Shown here piece by piece: positions 49,025 through 61,635 of a DNA stretch of 64,000 nucleotides. The translations under genes were made by a program, and so were the position numbers. The notes under the pieces are model-generated. The model did no database searches. It was not told the DNA's origin and saw only the letters and a list, made by a program, of their open reading frames with translations. Source of the stretch: Melampsora larici-populina 98AG31 (Eukaryota > Basidiomycota > Pucciniomycetes > Pucciniales > Melampsoraceae). The stretch spans positions 1,152,962 through 1,216,961 of the forward strand of contig NW_006768781.1 in NCBI RefSeq assembly GCF_000204055.1, written 5' to 3'. Each line of letters begins with the position of its first letter. Positions within the stretch are counted from its first letter, which is position 1.

Positions 49025-50066
49025 TTAAACTGAAGCTAAAGGTGCTGGCTCCTTGAATTCACCGACAACCTTCTTGCCAGCCTCATCAGATCCAGACTCG
49101 CCGTGGAGCTCGAATAATTTGTTTTGGTCGTATTTAGGCGCTTTGAGGATCTTGGCCTACATAGCAAGAAGACATTAGACGCGGTCATTGCTGGACAGAT
49201 CAGATATGAAAAGCGTACCTTGCGAACGTAAACGTTCTGGAGAGGGTAGATACCTTGACAAGCCTTCTCGATTTCACGACCAATAACCTCAGGGACAAAT
49301 TTGCTGACAAGCTCCTTCAAGTCACAGCTAGTACATTCCCGGCTGATGATCTCAAACATCTTCTGTCGGATTTCTCGGATCTGAGAGCTCTTGGCGTAAG
49401 TGGTCTTCTTGATCTGATTGGGTCGACGTTTAGTGAAGGCAATGGTGAAGAGTCGGATGAGGTAACCATCGGTTGTTCGGATGTCCATGTGGGCCTCAAT
49501 GAGAGTTTGCCATTTTCGGACGAGGGATCGAAGCTTGTCGGAGGTGAAGTCCATACCGTGGAAGTTGGTCAAGCAGTTCTTGCCCTGAACCTCGTCCACA
49601 CGGAGCTTGATTTTTCGGAAGGCTAGCGAGAATAGCAGAGGATAAAAATTGAGTCGAAAGATCTGGACAATACACCGCAGGCAAAACAATCTGACCTTGC
49701 TCCTCATCCTTGTTGAGATCGGCGAGGGAGAGTTCAATGATACGGCCTTTGAGAGCATCGTTGGCGTTCTCTGAAGGTGCAGATATAGTGTCAGTGCAGT
49801 GTCGAATGATTGGCCATGGGAAGTTGACTGACTCATTCCAGAGGATCGGTTGGTGAAGGTCTTGCCTGCGTTGCGGTTTTCAAACATTGAAGGGGCTTTG
49901 ACATCATACCAGTCTGTTTGGATACACCATCAAGTCAGTCATGTTCGTAAATTGAGTTGAAGCCGGATCAATGATCGAACAGACCTTTTCGGGTAAATGG
50001 GTCAGCTACTTTCTTCTTGATACCCTTCTTTCCTTTTGATAGACGTTTGTTTTTACCGACAGCCAT
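49025..50066 (-). CDS. rps1: 40S ribosomal protein S1 (eS1/S3a)
   Basis: Five exons on the minus strand: 50066-49985, 49913-49833, 49770-49696, 49622-49219, 49156-49025. Phases close to 257 residues, the usual length for the family (about 255). The N-terminus [19 protein letters not shown] is the conserved basic eS1 start. [37 protein letters not shown] and [15 protein letters not shown] follow in the expected order, and the end reads [12 protein letters not shown]. eS1 is part of the small-subunit platform near the mRNA exit site. The short early exons are typical of ribosomal protein genes. Opposite-strand frames (for example 49255-49626 plus) are shadows. Confidence 0.95.
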
Positions 50067-51801
50067 TTTGATTTCGATTTACCTAAAGCTGAGACCGAGA
50101 GGAACCTGATCAGACGTAGGAAGTAGGATTGTTGGAATAGGTCGACTCACAGATTCGAACCGAAGAGAAAAAGATAAGTATTACAGGAAGGGTGGCCGAT
50201 TCAGAGGGTGGAGTTCATCTCGTGAGCGTGTCGACAGCCTAGAGTTAGGGTAAGAACGGCGGCGGGCCAATCCAATCGAATCGGTTGTTAGGTTAATGTT
50301 AGGTTAACCAGTGTAATTTGTTGGTTTTGTCATCAAACAGCGGCTGACGGCTCGCAAGTCTACATCATGTGCGCGCACCTCCCACACAACCTCCGCACCA
50401 CTACACCCGACATGCTGAGCCGGCCACAAGACCATACCTCATGAAGTCAAAGCGATCCCAGTCTGCTTCTATGATATGGCTACGTTGAGATCAATCACCT
50501 CTAATTCTTCAATAAGTCAGGGTCATTTTATGATTGCCGGTACGGGAGGGTAAAATTAGGTAGTGGTAAAGTTTCTGCTGTGCCAATCGCGTTGTTTGCA
50601 TGTTGTATGAGCGGAGCGTACGGATGACACCCGGGTTATTCGCGACGAGCTGAATTCAGCATTGTGGTATTTTTTCGTGGCTATTCTTCGACAGGCGAGC
50701 TCCTTTTACATCGATTTCCATCTAACTTGTGAATGCAAATGTTGCAAAACAAGACAACTGAAATTGTAGCCTATAGATAATCTCTGTATCATATGAGACA
50801 GTCCTTGGCAGCAGCGGATTTAGGTTGAGATCCAATTCAGCAAGGAATCACTCATCAGATGAATCCATCAATGGCAAGAGGAGAATAGGTCTGGGTGCTC
50901 GTGGGTGATCTACGCTAAAACTCACGAGAGATGGTTTTAGCTAGAATCGGGGCATGGAGCCCTTTTTGCATAAATGTAAAGCTATCGGGATAGGTTTAAG
51001 TACATAAGCAAAAGACTCAAAGGCATAAAAAGAGGTCTGCGTGGGGCGGCCTAAGAAGTATTACAGTCATAAGAGGGAGAGAAGGGTGGGTCGAAGAAAT
51101 TATATTCTGATCACGGAGATGAATATAATTCTTGGATAATGAAAATACTAAATAGGAAGATTCTTTTTATATTTTCCTAAGAGAATTCATAATAAAGTGG
51201 GCAGAACCGGAGTTCGAAAGCCTCCACGTCCTATATGATTTACCAGAGGGTAAAGAGCCACCTCAAAGGTAAAGGTAAGGAGTGATAGAATCGGAGATGG
51301 TAAAGAAGCACAGCGGTGTGATAAAAAGTATCACAGCAGAGCAATGATGACGACGTGAATGGCTTACTATCTTTCGTCGTGGCTACGTGACAGTCGGCAC
51401 TGTGACCTATTCTCGTATCTAGAAGCTCGCTCCTAGTGCCCAGTAAGAGGACTTGGTGAGGGCTAAAGGGGTCAGTGCGACAAGGTTGAGAGGTCCAAGC
51501 CGATAATCTACTGATGCTCTTGGGCCGGAACATGAAGATTATTGAAAAAATGATATCCAGCTGCTTCATGGACCATCAATAACCAAATTCGAATTGCGCA
51601 ACACAGCTCTTTCAATTTTCAATGTTTGTCTTTCAAGGTTGAATGCATCATGATATGCATTCTCCATCACAGCAGAACTCGTCATCATCCTCAAATTCGA
51701 ATCACAGCTACTTGCATACTCACAGCAATTCAATTTAACCATGTCTAATGAGGTCTAATGAGGGAGTTCAAAATTCGGCCTTGACTGAATTTTGTTGACT
51801 A
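50067..51801. other. Intergenic, eS1 promoter side
   Basis: The first few hundred bases must contain the eS1 promoter, including pyrimidine-rich tracts on the minus strand near 50160-50240. A minus-strand open frame at 51240-51569 lacks any domain. No other gene can be supported. Confidence 0.45.
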
Positions 51802-51807
51802 TATAAA
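51802..51807 (+). promoter_or_regulatory. TATA box of secreted-protein gene
   Basis: TATAAA within GACTATATAAAGGACC, 117 bp before the start codon at 51919. The leader that follows is pyrimidine-rich and ends ACAAAAAAATG, a plausible fungal 5' UTR. A clear TATA box suggests strongly regulated rather than housekeeping expression. Confidence 0.6.
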
Positions 51808-51918
51808 GGACCCTTGCGATGATCTCCTCACGACTCTCTCCATAAAAAAGATACATACACAAATATCTCACCTCAAAACACTTTCAGTTCTTCTTTAACC
51901 AACAAACTTTACAAAAAA

Positions 51919-52309
51919 ATGGTCTGTTACATTCACTTTCAAAGATCCAGCCCACCCTTTCACAATTTAACACAGTTTCGGCCTCTTTCTGTCTCTTCTC
52001 CAGAGCGCCCACTCTCTCAAAAAATGCATCAATCTTGCGATTCTATGCTTCATGCTTCTCACCTTATTCAGCACCTTCAGCAGAGCAGAGGAATTGGTTG
52101 TGCGATGCTGTGACCGCGCCAACTACTGCTCAGCCTCAGAGAACATCGAAGACTCTGACTGTGGAACAAACCCTGATGGGACTTCCATACCCTACATATG
52201 CGAGAGGATACACCAAACTCCTCTATGTCCGAACGATGTCTTTTTCAATCAGACTTGCAGATATGGCGCACCTGCATGCGAGTTGCCTGTGGAAGATGAT
52301 GATGAATAG
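51919..52309 (+). CDS. Small secreted cysteine-rich protein (effector-like)
   Basis: Two exons. The first contributes only the start codon (51919-51921), followed by an 82-nt intron with GTCTGT donor and CTCCAG acceptor. The second is 52004-52309 and ends in TAG. The product has 102 residues. Residues 1-29 form a textbook signal peptide: a basic stretch (SLKKC), a hydrophobic core LAILCFMLLTLFS, and a polar end before EELVV. The mature part (about 73 residues) has eight cysteines, including a vicinal pair, and an acidic tail EDDDE. That profile fits small secreted proteins of plant-associated fungi; a role at the host interface is inference. The overlapping frames at 51919-52113 and 52035-52388 lack these properties. 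No homologous family was recognised. A TATA box lies 117 bp upstream. Confidence 0.75.
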
Positions 52310-53036
52310 GGAAGAATTGGGTTTGTCAAGAGTATTTCCATCTTCAACTCACTTTTCTATCAATCTGACAAAGATCGATTTCGATTGATTTTAATCCCTT
52401 TTCCAGCCGTTCTTGGCGATTTCCACACAAACTTTACACCCTTGTACCAGCATTTCGTCTTCGTTTCTCCCGGTCATACATGTTCTTTACAAATAGTGCT
52501 CTTTTTATTTAGGTCCATGTTTCTTTGATCCTTTATCATCCTTGTAAGAACCCTACCACATGTGGACCCGGTAGAGATTATCCAGAAAAAAACAGCATGT
52601 CAATTTCACTCTTGACTTACCTTTGCCAATAGTACAAGCTTCTTTCTACATCGTACCATCTGGAGAGTGCAATTGACCACAAGTTGCAATATCTACTGGT
52701 TTTCTAGTGATTTTTGGCTGCCTGGCAATGTCCTGCGAGTCTGATTTTGTAATGAGCTGGCATTTATGAAGGAAGGTGATTTGGGCAAGAAAGTGGCAGA
52801 CTAACAGGCCTTACCTTAACAAAGTGCCTACTGCGTGGCCGTATCATGGAGGAAAGCAACAAAAATCAAACAACTACTTGATAACACTTGATTTGCAGTG
52901 TGCTCCTGACTGAATTTCAAGATCAGTCGCAAGCCTCTCTGTGATGGTCGCGCAGAGAGGGCTTTGCTAAGCTTACCACGAGCCTGAGGATTCAGGTTTT
53001 GGTGGCAGCATGATGTTAAATGGGGTTAAATAATAG
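52310..53036. other. Intergenic 3' of secreted-protein gene
   Basis: Probably the 3' UTR and terminator, then repeat-like DNA. GGGCTTTGCTAAGCT at about 52959 resembles segments near 12137 (GGGCTTTGTTAAGCT) and 62173 (GGGCTTTTGTCAAGCT), possibly ends of a dispersed repeat. No gene recognised. Confidence 0.4.
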
Positions 53037-53244
53037 CGGTACTCAAAGTTGTGTATACTTTGCCGTACATAGTTTTTCTTTTCTTTTTCACAACTACACA
53101 CGGCCAGGAAAAACTATGTTTCTGGCTCAGAGGTACATATTTTTGAGCTGCAAACAAAAGACATACTTTTTCCAGGTTGTGTCTAGCTTCAAAAAAACAA
53201 AAAAAAACTATACACGGCAAAGTATACACAACTTTGAGTACCGT
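53037..53244. mobile_element. 208-bp foldback element
   Basis: CGGTACTCAAAGTTGTGTAT and the next 10 bases at 53037 are exactly mirrored at 53215-53244 (ATACACAACTTTGAGTACCG end). The arms continue imperfectly almost to the centre. Both strands therefore show similar open frames (53020-53259 and 53026-53229), explained by the symmetry. No clear target duplication. Confidence 0.75.
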
Positions 53245-54107
53245 AAATGTTTACACTAACAAAATTATTCAAAAAGATATGCACCAGAAAATCATGCTCT
53301 AATGGGTAGCAGGAACATAATTGATAAAGTCTGGCAAGAATCTAGCCTTGCAATGTATTAGTACATTGGTCTAAACTTGAGAACGTTCTGTTCTGCAATC
53401 AAAAGGAATTTGTGGGAGTTCACTCCCTTGAGAACCATCATCACTGGGTGATGATTCACAAAAGTTTCATTTGTTGTCTCAAGATGCACTCAAGGATTGT
53501 GTGGATTCAGATGGATCTAGATTGATCTCATTAACTTGACAGGCCGTGTGGATCTCCTCAGTGTGATTTGTATCCTAAGGAGGGATGATTTATATCATAA
53601 CTAGCTTCTAGAAAAATCAAGGAACCAAAACTTGTCAACACCCTAAAACCAAGGTGGAGTCATGCTTCAAGTTAAAAGAGTATTTGTGCAATCACACATA
53701 CTAAATGAACAAGAGGTTGCACCCTCAGTCACAGGTCTTGGGCAGATAGTGTTTTGATCATACTTCTGATCATACCATTGATCACTCCTGCCTTCTCACA
53801 ATACTCTTATGACTTCTTTTATGCTGGTAAACTAACCAAGTTGAGGTAAGCACAATTACAACTTCAAGTGAAGAAGGATCAAAAGCCTACAGAAGTAGAT
53901 ATGAAATCATATATGTATACAACTCAATATTAAGATGTGCCAACATTAAAGGGACAATCGGATTATGATGCATCTGTGACTAGGGTAGGTAATGTTGAAA
54001 CATTGAAGAACACAGCACACACCATAGGCATATATCAAACAAGTCTTTCTGAAGCTTTCTGACCAGCGGGCCATCTTTGAATCAAAACTGAAAATTATGT
54101 CATGATG
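53245..54107. other. Intergenic, no recognised gene
   Basis: AT-rich sequence between two foldback elements; no domain-bearing frame seen. Confidence 0.45.
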
Positions 54108-54376
54108 TATAGTGGGAACCATCAAGAGCCACTTGATCTGATAATTTTTCAAAAAAAGATTGCTGTAGTCACAAATATCACTCAATTCAAAAATCAAGAT
54201 ATTTTTGGGGTCCTCTTGTTCAGGGCTATTCAAAATATCCTCAGGAGACCAATCTTCAAAGGTCTTGTTTTTTTATCTCTGACGGTCAAGGGTGCACCAG
54301 ATGAAAATAAGATTGTTTGTTGTAATTACAAATTACCTGGTCCATGGCTTCTTGCCTCTTGATGGTTCCCACTATA
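54108..54376. mobile_element. MITE-like element, 21-bp perfect inverted ends
   Basis: TATAGTGGGAACCATCAAGA(G) at 54108-54128 recurs as its exact complement at 54356-54376. The outermost bases are TATA on both sides, compatible with TA target duplication of Tc1/mariner-type insertion, though this cannot be proved because the ends are symmetrical. The interior is open in frame (54102-54362) but unrecognised. Confidence 0.65.
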
Positions 54377-55293
54377 CTCTTTATCCTGATTCAATAAACC
54401 AATCTCTCAACTCAACATAATTACAGATATCAGAATCCTGTAAAAGTTTCACACTGCAAGAGCACAGCAAATATCACATCCACAAATTCAACTTCCTTCT
54501 GACTATCAGGCTGTCCCTGAAGAAATCACATTTGAAGATCATTAAGAGATCCTTGGCTCTTATCCAACTTGATAAATCAATCTTTGAACTCCATCTCATA
54601 ACAGATATTTCAGGTGAATCCCACTCTTTCAAAGCATACTTTGAGGCACCTCCCAATCTGTTGCTGATTGATAACTTTCAAAGCTTAAGAGATGTGACAG
54701 GAGCCTCAGAATAATCACTGGCTAATCAGATAAAGTGAATCCACCAGTCTCAGACCTCTGTAATTTATTTCTATCCATACATTTCGTGTGTCACATCACA
54801 ATCTCACTTCTACACAATGTTCATATTGATTGTTCTGGTCCCATTATGATTATAAGTCTAGCGAGACACTGCTCAAAATTTCCGACCTTCATTCCCTTTA
54901 ATCATTCTAATTAGGTGATGGGTGTTCAAGACCAGTTGCCACACATTCTGTGAGTTGATCAAGACAACAGGCCCATCAAAATTCTTGGAGTGACCCGACC
55001 CGACCTGGCGAAGTGTCCTTTCAGCCCGTCAGCGGGATGCTCTGAGGACGTTGTGTCTACATGTGGTGAAAATCGTTACGAGGTGAATGAAAGTTGCAAA
55101 GATGACCAACAGCAACGGCTCTCACCCAAGGTCTAATCTACCTTTCTTTCTTTGTTTTCCTTTCTTCGGAACTTCCTTTCAACAATCAATCCATACTTTT
55201 CAGTTTACCTTACACCTACCATTATCGCCAATCATCGGTCTTCACACTGACATTGGAGCGGTTCCTACTCGATAATCTTACCATCCAAAGCTC
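54377..55293. other. Upstream region of sacsin-like gene
   Basis: Contains an unrecognised open frame at 54532-54714 and, from about 55130, a pyrimidine-rich leader leading into the start codon at 55294. No firm promoter element was seen. Confidence 0.45.
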
Positions 55294-58200
55294 ATGGCAG
55301 ACTTTGCTCAAGCCTTGCAGGGTTTACCGGATGAAGCCGTTGAAGTGAATCAAAGGGCTTTAATCGATAAGGTCTTAGCGCGTTATTCGGGAGAGAATAC
55401 GGTCTTTAGGGAACTTTTACAAAACGCCGACGATGCTTCAGCAACTGAGGTCGAGATCAAGTTTTTATCTTCAACTGAATCTGATATCTCAAGCCCAGCA
55501 CCTTCAAACGAACCACTTCCTGACCTCAAGACTCACAAGATTGCTAGGGTTGTGGCGAGAAACAATGGGATTCCATTCAGGGAACAAGATTGGTGTCAGT
55601 TGCTGATGGCTGAACTGACTCACAATTAGACGGGGAGCTGATTTCGATCATCTTTTTCTCAATATCCTCAACACCGCCTTGTTATTTCTGCGTCTCTCTA
55701 CCAGCAAGATTACGGAAAATCGCTGAAGGAAACCCAGATGAATCGTACGTTTCATGTGTACCTTCAACTTCAGGTTTTGCCTGATATATGCGCTGACTAT
55801 GATGGTGTTTCAATAGCAAAATCGGAGCTTTTGGTGTACGTCCTTAGATTCTACTGATGTATATATCGCCTGCTCAACCTTGCGTTGTGTACATCCATCA
55901 TCATAGGTTGGATTCTACGCTCTGTGGTCGATTTGTGACTCCCCTATAGTCATGTCTGGCAATTCTATCATGGGCTTTAGCTGGAGTACAAAGAATCCAG
56001 ATCAACTAGTGACCCGTAAAGGAACGAATCCAAGTCCTTCATCCTGGACAACATTTGTGATGGATGTTCGAAGTCCTTCACCAATTCCACCTCCCTTTGA
56101 ATTCAGTCGATTTCTCGCCACGAGTTTGGCTTTTACTACTCAGATCAAAGTCTTGAGCTTGTATTTCGATAATCATCTCTTATGCAAATTGGAAAAGAAA
56201 CTTGCACCACCTCAGACTCTCACTCCACCATCTAATCTCAGTGCTCTCGCTCCGATGCAGATGATGAAAATTGTTGCTGTGGATCAAACCAGTGTTCAAA
56301 TCGACGCTACTGTGCTTCGATTGACACTTCAGGGACTCAACACCAAAAGCAAAGCGTCATCTTTCAGTCCTGCTGGAGCTGCTGCCACCACCTCTTCTTT
56401 TGCATCCAGAATGCTCTCCGCATTTACCTCAAAGTCAACTCCTTCGGTATCCCCATCACATTTCCCCGCGCCCACTGAAACTCCCATCAACGCCGAGCCC
56501 CTGATAAGCTTGAAAGCAAGTTTGTTCTTGCGTGTTGTCACAGGAAACGTCAATGTCAGCGTCCCAGCTGCTTTCAGCTCTGAGCTCGAACGTGCCACAA
56601 AAAAACCGCCGCCTAAAAAAACTCAATATCAATTGGTATGGACCAACAAGGACGAATTCGACGCGGGTAAAGAGAGCAGTGCTGAGGATAGCGACTCTAA
56701 GCGACTAATCGGGGACAAACGGGCAAGAGCTGTTTTTGACGGGCTCATCTCAGACCTGGAAGTGCAAGGTCGAGTTTTCATAGGCTTTCCTACCCATCAG
56801 ACTACTGGGTTTGCCGGTTCGATCGCTGCGCGCTTTATACCCACAGTCGAGCGTGAATCTCTCGACCTTCAAGCCAAATATGTCGCTGATTGGAACAAGG
56901 AACTTTTGGCAATTGGAGGAATATTAGCTAGAATGATTTATGAGGGCGAAATGAAGGAGATTGCAACACTTTGGACGAAGAATATTCCTGATTCCACACG
57001 AACATGGCTTATTAGTCGAGCACTTCATGCTATGCAATTCTTTACCTTTCATTCATCGACACCAGCTGGAACGGTTTCTTTTGATACCGAACAAAGCTTT
57101 TTTCAATGTGATCGGAACCGTACTATTACTGTACCATCATCATCAGGTCCACAGTCCGCCATCAATGTTCGGCTACCCAATCCGGAATTGGCCACATTTC
57201 TCAAAAACATCCCTGTCATACCTATTGAGGTCACCAAAAATGCTCAGCTGATGATCACCAAATTACGTGAACGGCGTCTGATATCGGAGATTTCCCTCGA
57301 AGATGTGTTCAAAGAGTTGGAAAACAGAGTATTTACCGTAGATGAGATGCGAGAATGTATGACCTGGTGGATAGGGCTAACAGGACTTCAAGGTTACGAT
57401 CGCTCAATAGTTCAACGGTTTTTGAGATCTGCGGTGTTCCAATATTCTCCACCTTCGCCTAGTTCCACACCGGATTCTCTTCCTGCTACCAAGACTGCTC
57501 CCGAGGTCGCCGAGGTAATCATGCCTATGAGTTCTGTCAAGACTTTTGTCAATGTCAAGCTCATCCCTGCCGACGTACCTACCCCGCCTCATTGTCTACC
57601 CTTTGCTTTAACTAAATCGATGTCAAGCGATTCACTGAAAAGAGTCTTTGGCTTCAATGAACTCAACCTCTTGGATTTTACGACTCATCTTTTCTCTGCC
57701 GAGTTCAAGGGAGTCGACAGTATCAGCGAATCTCCTATATTTGCAGAAAAATTCCTCAATATCTTGGCAAAGGCGTGGTCTAGTCTGTCAGCCGAACTTC
57801 AACGCGAGATCTCGTCTTATCTTCAGGAGAAAGTCTTCATTCCTACGCGACATGGAATGCGTAAATCATCTGAGGCATATCATTCAAATGTAACATTATT
57901 CCAGGATCTGGCTGTGGTATGTCTTCCCAGTGGTACGCCTGTAAAAGGTGCGATGGAGAAAGTTTTAACTGCAATTGGGGTTCGAAAACATGTCGAGGTA
58001 TGGACTGCCGCTTCACGCCCCTTCCTTGATACCCTGATGACTATGTCAAGACTGACTGTACCTTACATCCAATCTGTCAGTTACAAATGGTGTTCTCAAG
58101 ACTCCTGGGAAGTGGGGAGTGGAATCATGCAGATTTGGTTAAATACCTAGTGAGTGTACGAGACATCCTCACTGATGTCGAGGTCGATCGTTTGAAACAC

Positions 58201-61200
58201 ACAAATTGGCTTCCAAAAGATGGCGAACCCAAAGTCCAACCCATCCCTGGACCAGATGGCAAAGTCAGGAAGCCAAAAACTATCCGACATGCGGCTAGTC
58301 AATTGTATGAGCCTACACCGGCCAATCGTGAACTTCAACTCCCCCTTGTCGAATGGCCCGTGAAGTGGAGATCAACATCAGAAGAAGCCAAATTACTATT
58401 CTTCCTAGGACTGAATAAGATCCCACCCATCGATGTCCTTTTGAAGATTGCTGCCAACTCCCAAGACGGTTCCTTACGCGAGAAAGCCTTGGCTTTCTTC
58501 CTTGAACACTTTGCAGATTATCGATCTTTGTATCGACCAAACTCCCAAACTCCAGCTTATGTCCCTTGTACGACTGGTTTGGTCAATCCTCTTGAATGTT
58601 ATTCGAACCCAGATGCTTCTGTCATGGGATTTCCAGTGCTCCAAGACAAATACATGGTCGACTATCAAAAATTTGGAATGAAACAGAATCCTTCATCAGC
58701 TCAACTTATGAAAAGGCTCATCGAACAACCTCCTAGCGATACAACAAAGGCTAAGCTAATCTATGAATATCTATCAACCAGAGTAGCAGATTTCTCACAA
58801 TCAGAGCTGTCAAGCTTGAAGAATGCTTCGATCATTCCTGTCGCTAAAGGCTCTCACGCATCGCCCAGTACATGTTTCTTCCAACCTCAAAATTCTGTGA
58901 AAAGTGGCCCATTCAAGAGCTTATTTACATACATTGACTTTGGACTGGCATCGAAGCCTTTCTTACTAGCTTGTGGTGTCAAAAACGAACCTACCGTCCA
59001 AGAGATCACTGAAATGTTGATCGCAGATCCTGCTAAGTTCTACGCGTTGGCTGGTTCTGCCGAGGAATATTTACAGGTCTTGCGGAACATCGCAGCTAAT
59101 GCACATCTACTCGGTCATGGTCTCAAACAGGCCATGCAAAAGTCTGCGTTTATCCTAGGTTCGCGTAGAGTCTCGCCGAGCGGAACGGCGGGAGAGAAGG
59201 CACTAGTGTACGATGATGATGATGATGAGATCGAAGCTGGACAGCCTTTCGTTCACGTCCTTGCGTTACCCAGAGATGTGGTTATCATTGATGATTCACA
59301 TTCTTACTCACAATTTACGAGTATCATTATCGCATGCCCGCAAGAAGAGGTCTTTGAACATCTAGCCGAAGTAAGCCGATGAGATGTGTATCATTCTCCG
59401 GTAGAATTATATTGACAAGCTTTGTTGACAATTGATTTTGAACAGTCTCTTGGTGCCTCACGTCTGACCAAGATCTTGAAGGAAAAGTTTCACATAGAGG
59501 GTGTCAATCCAGAGAATGAACGTACCCGAGAGATGCGTCAGTTGATCATTGAGCGATGTCATTTATTCCTGTATGAGCGTCAAGGAGTTCGTAATGATGT
59601 GATTAGGGACGCAGAGTGGATGAAACGGAATCTGGTAATTTGTCTCTTTCGTGATCTCATTGTTATCATCACACTTCGATGCTGACTTTAGTCGATATAG
59701 GTGGTCAAACAAGTCGAACACCTCGCTCTTCAGAGAGACCTCATTTATCTTGGCACCAAACACTCGAGTGTTTTACAAGCTACTGCTACAGCTTCAATGG
59801 AAAACAGAAACAGTATGGTCATTTACCTTGCTCGGAAGACTGAAATCGACTGGTTCGAGCTTGCGAGCACTGTCTGCAAGCATATATTAGCTCACCAAAA
59901 GCTTAGCGACTCTTTGTTCTTCGTACGTTTGTCTTGGCTTACTTTACATATCTATGTAGCTAAATTTGAGTGTCTTTCGCCAGATGACCATATTGCAGAC
60001 TAGTCTGAAGAATTTAAAAAGGCGAGGAGTGAATGTGGATCGGTACGTTTCACAGATATACATTCTCGCCGACGCCACACACTTTCTGAAAAACTTACAT
60101 CATGCTGATCTCTTGGTTTAGTATCATCAACGCTCGAAAGGCCGAACGTGAAGCTAATCAACAAAGATTACGAGAGCAAAAGTTACAAATGCAATTGGAT
60201 AGTGCGAATGAACTAACTCCCGATAAACTTGAGACTCAATCTCAAGAACTTGAAAGAAAGTTTCCGGATGCAGATCCAGATTTTATTAGACAAGCTTTAC
60301 TATCAGAAAAGGAGGATCATCTCAAACGAGTATCTGAGAAATTCCAACATGGCGCATATAAGAAAAAGCCTGTTGCACCTCCTGTACCTGAGATATCACC
60401 TCAACATAGTGGTTTGTTCAGTTCATTAAGACGAAAACTTCTCAATAATGAAACAACGAGCTCTAAACCAAATAGTCCGCTGGCTGGCGAATCTTCCCCT
60501 CATCCGCCCTCTCTCGAAGGACCCCGGCCGAAATCTTTACTTCCACCCCCATCACAGGTTTGTCCCCTATATCAAGTTTAAACATCCAAAGCAGTCTGCT
60601 TGACATCAAACTTTACATCTCCACAGGCCACACCCATGTCAGACATTCGATCTAATTTGATCAAAGCCATCAATGTTTCTCGACCGGATACGAACAATGA
60701 CATTCGAAGTAAACCAGACACCAAACCTGTTAAAGAATCTGAACAATCTTATTGTGATCCGAGTGGAGCAAGAGAAGATTTATCTTTCTTGACAACCGTT
60801 GGTGGATTACGATTTTATGTATCAAGACAAGTGAGTAGTGGTGAGATGGTGATGATGGAGTATGGAGATGCTTTGACACGTTATGTAGAAAAGGTCATCA
60901 AACCTGTAGGAGGTATGTTGTGGTGTGATCAGACTGATCTTTTGAGTCTATAGGCTGATCTATCGAATCTGTACGTCTCTCTGTAGAGGTTTTCGATATC
61001 GATCCTCGTAGTTTACATGTCTTTTATGATCTCGAAGGACCGGTGATTGCATTCAATAAGAATGGAAGCTTGTTTTTCAACCTTCGATATTACTTAGCGT
61101 AAGTTGTTTGACTTCCATGAATTGAAACAAGTCAAAGCACACGAGACGATCATATCTTAACATGATATTTCTTATTGAATCTTTTAGATGGTATGATGAT

Positions 61201-61635
61201 CACGTGAAAAAGGGAATTCTTGCAGATGCATTGATTGGAACATTCTCAAGTTTTGCAGTAAGTTTCAATATCCATGAGATACTTGAAAGGATGTAGGAAA
61301 GTTTCATTGACCTTTGATTTTGAACTTGTAGCACGAATTAGCTCATAATCTTGTTACTGATCATAATTCGGAACATGAGGTAAGGGTTCAATTTTTTTTT
61401 CATTGATCATCAGGGTAAGAGATGAAGGATATTAGCTGATGTGTTTAAACTTTTGTTTGTGTGTTTGATAGTGGTGGATGAGCTCAGTGAGTTTGAATCC
61501 CTTATAATTATGATCTCGTCTCTACGAAAAAAACTGATCATGGCCTACTCTGAACTTCCGCAGTTTATCGAACAATACTTTTTAAGGATTGCAGCGTATA
61601 TTGCTTCTGTTGTACCAGTGCCTTCAACAGAGTAG
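55294..61635 (+). CDS. Sacsin/NO-VEIN-like Hsp90-type ATPase protein
   Basis: Fifteen exons: 55294-55594, 55705-55744, 55817-55835, 55907-57997, 58081-59370, 59446-59634, 59701-59922, 59984-60042, 60122-60557, 60627-60912, 60987-61098, 61188-61257, 61332-61379, 61471-61485, 61564-61635. Phases close to 1749 residues. The N-terminus holds a GHKL (Bergerat) ATPase fold: RELLQNADDASA (about 38-49, the Mg-ATP helix) and IGAFGVGF (about 115-122). This combination is typical of sacsin, NO VEIN and the fungal DUF3684 proteins, whose function is little known; a chaperone-like role is inferred. The middle is a long conserved fungal region without known catalytic motifs. A charged helix (ERKAEREANQQRLRE-like, about 1405-1440) and a Pro/Ser-rich linker follow. 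The C-terminal 110 residues carry HELAHNLVTDH (1706-1716), a zincin-like pattern. Convergent with the broken kinase downstream. Confidence 0.88.

Noticed and set aside
49255..49626. 123-codon plus-strand open frame
   Set aside because: It lies antisense to conserved eS1 exon 4 and has no independent support.
54532..54714. 60-codon plus-strand frame near the sacsin-like gene
   Set aside because: Similar-length frame on the other strand, no domain, no signal peptide; not enough to support a gene.
58081..58150. Apparent frameshift in the sacsin-like gene near 58080
   Set aside because: An intron 57998-58080 joins HVE to LQMVFSRLL in phase, as the family pattern requires; the long open frame through it is accidental.
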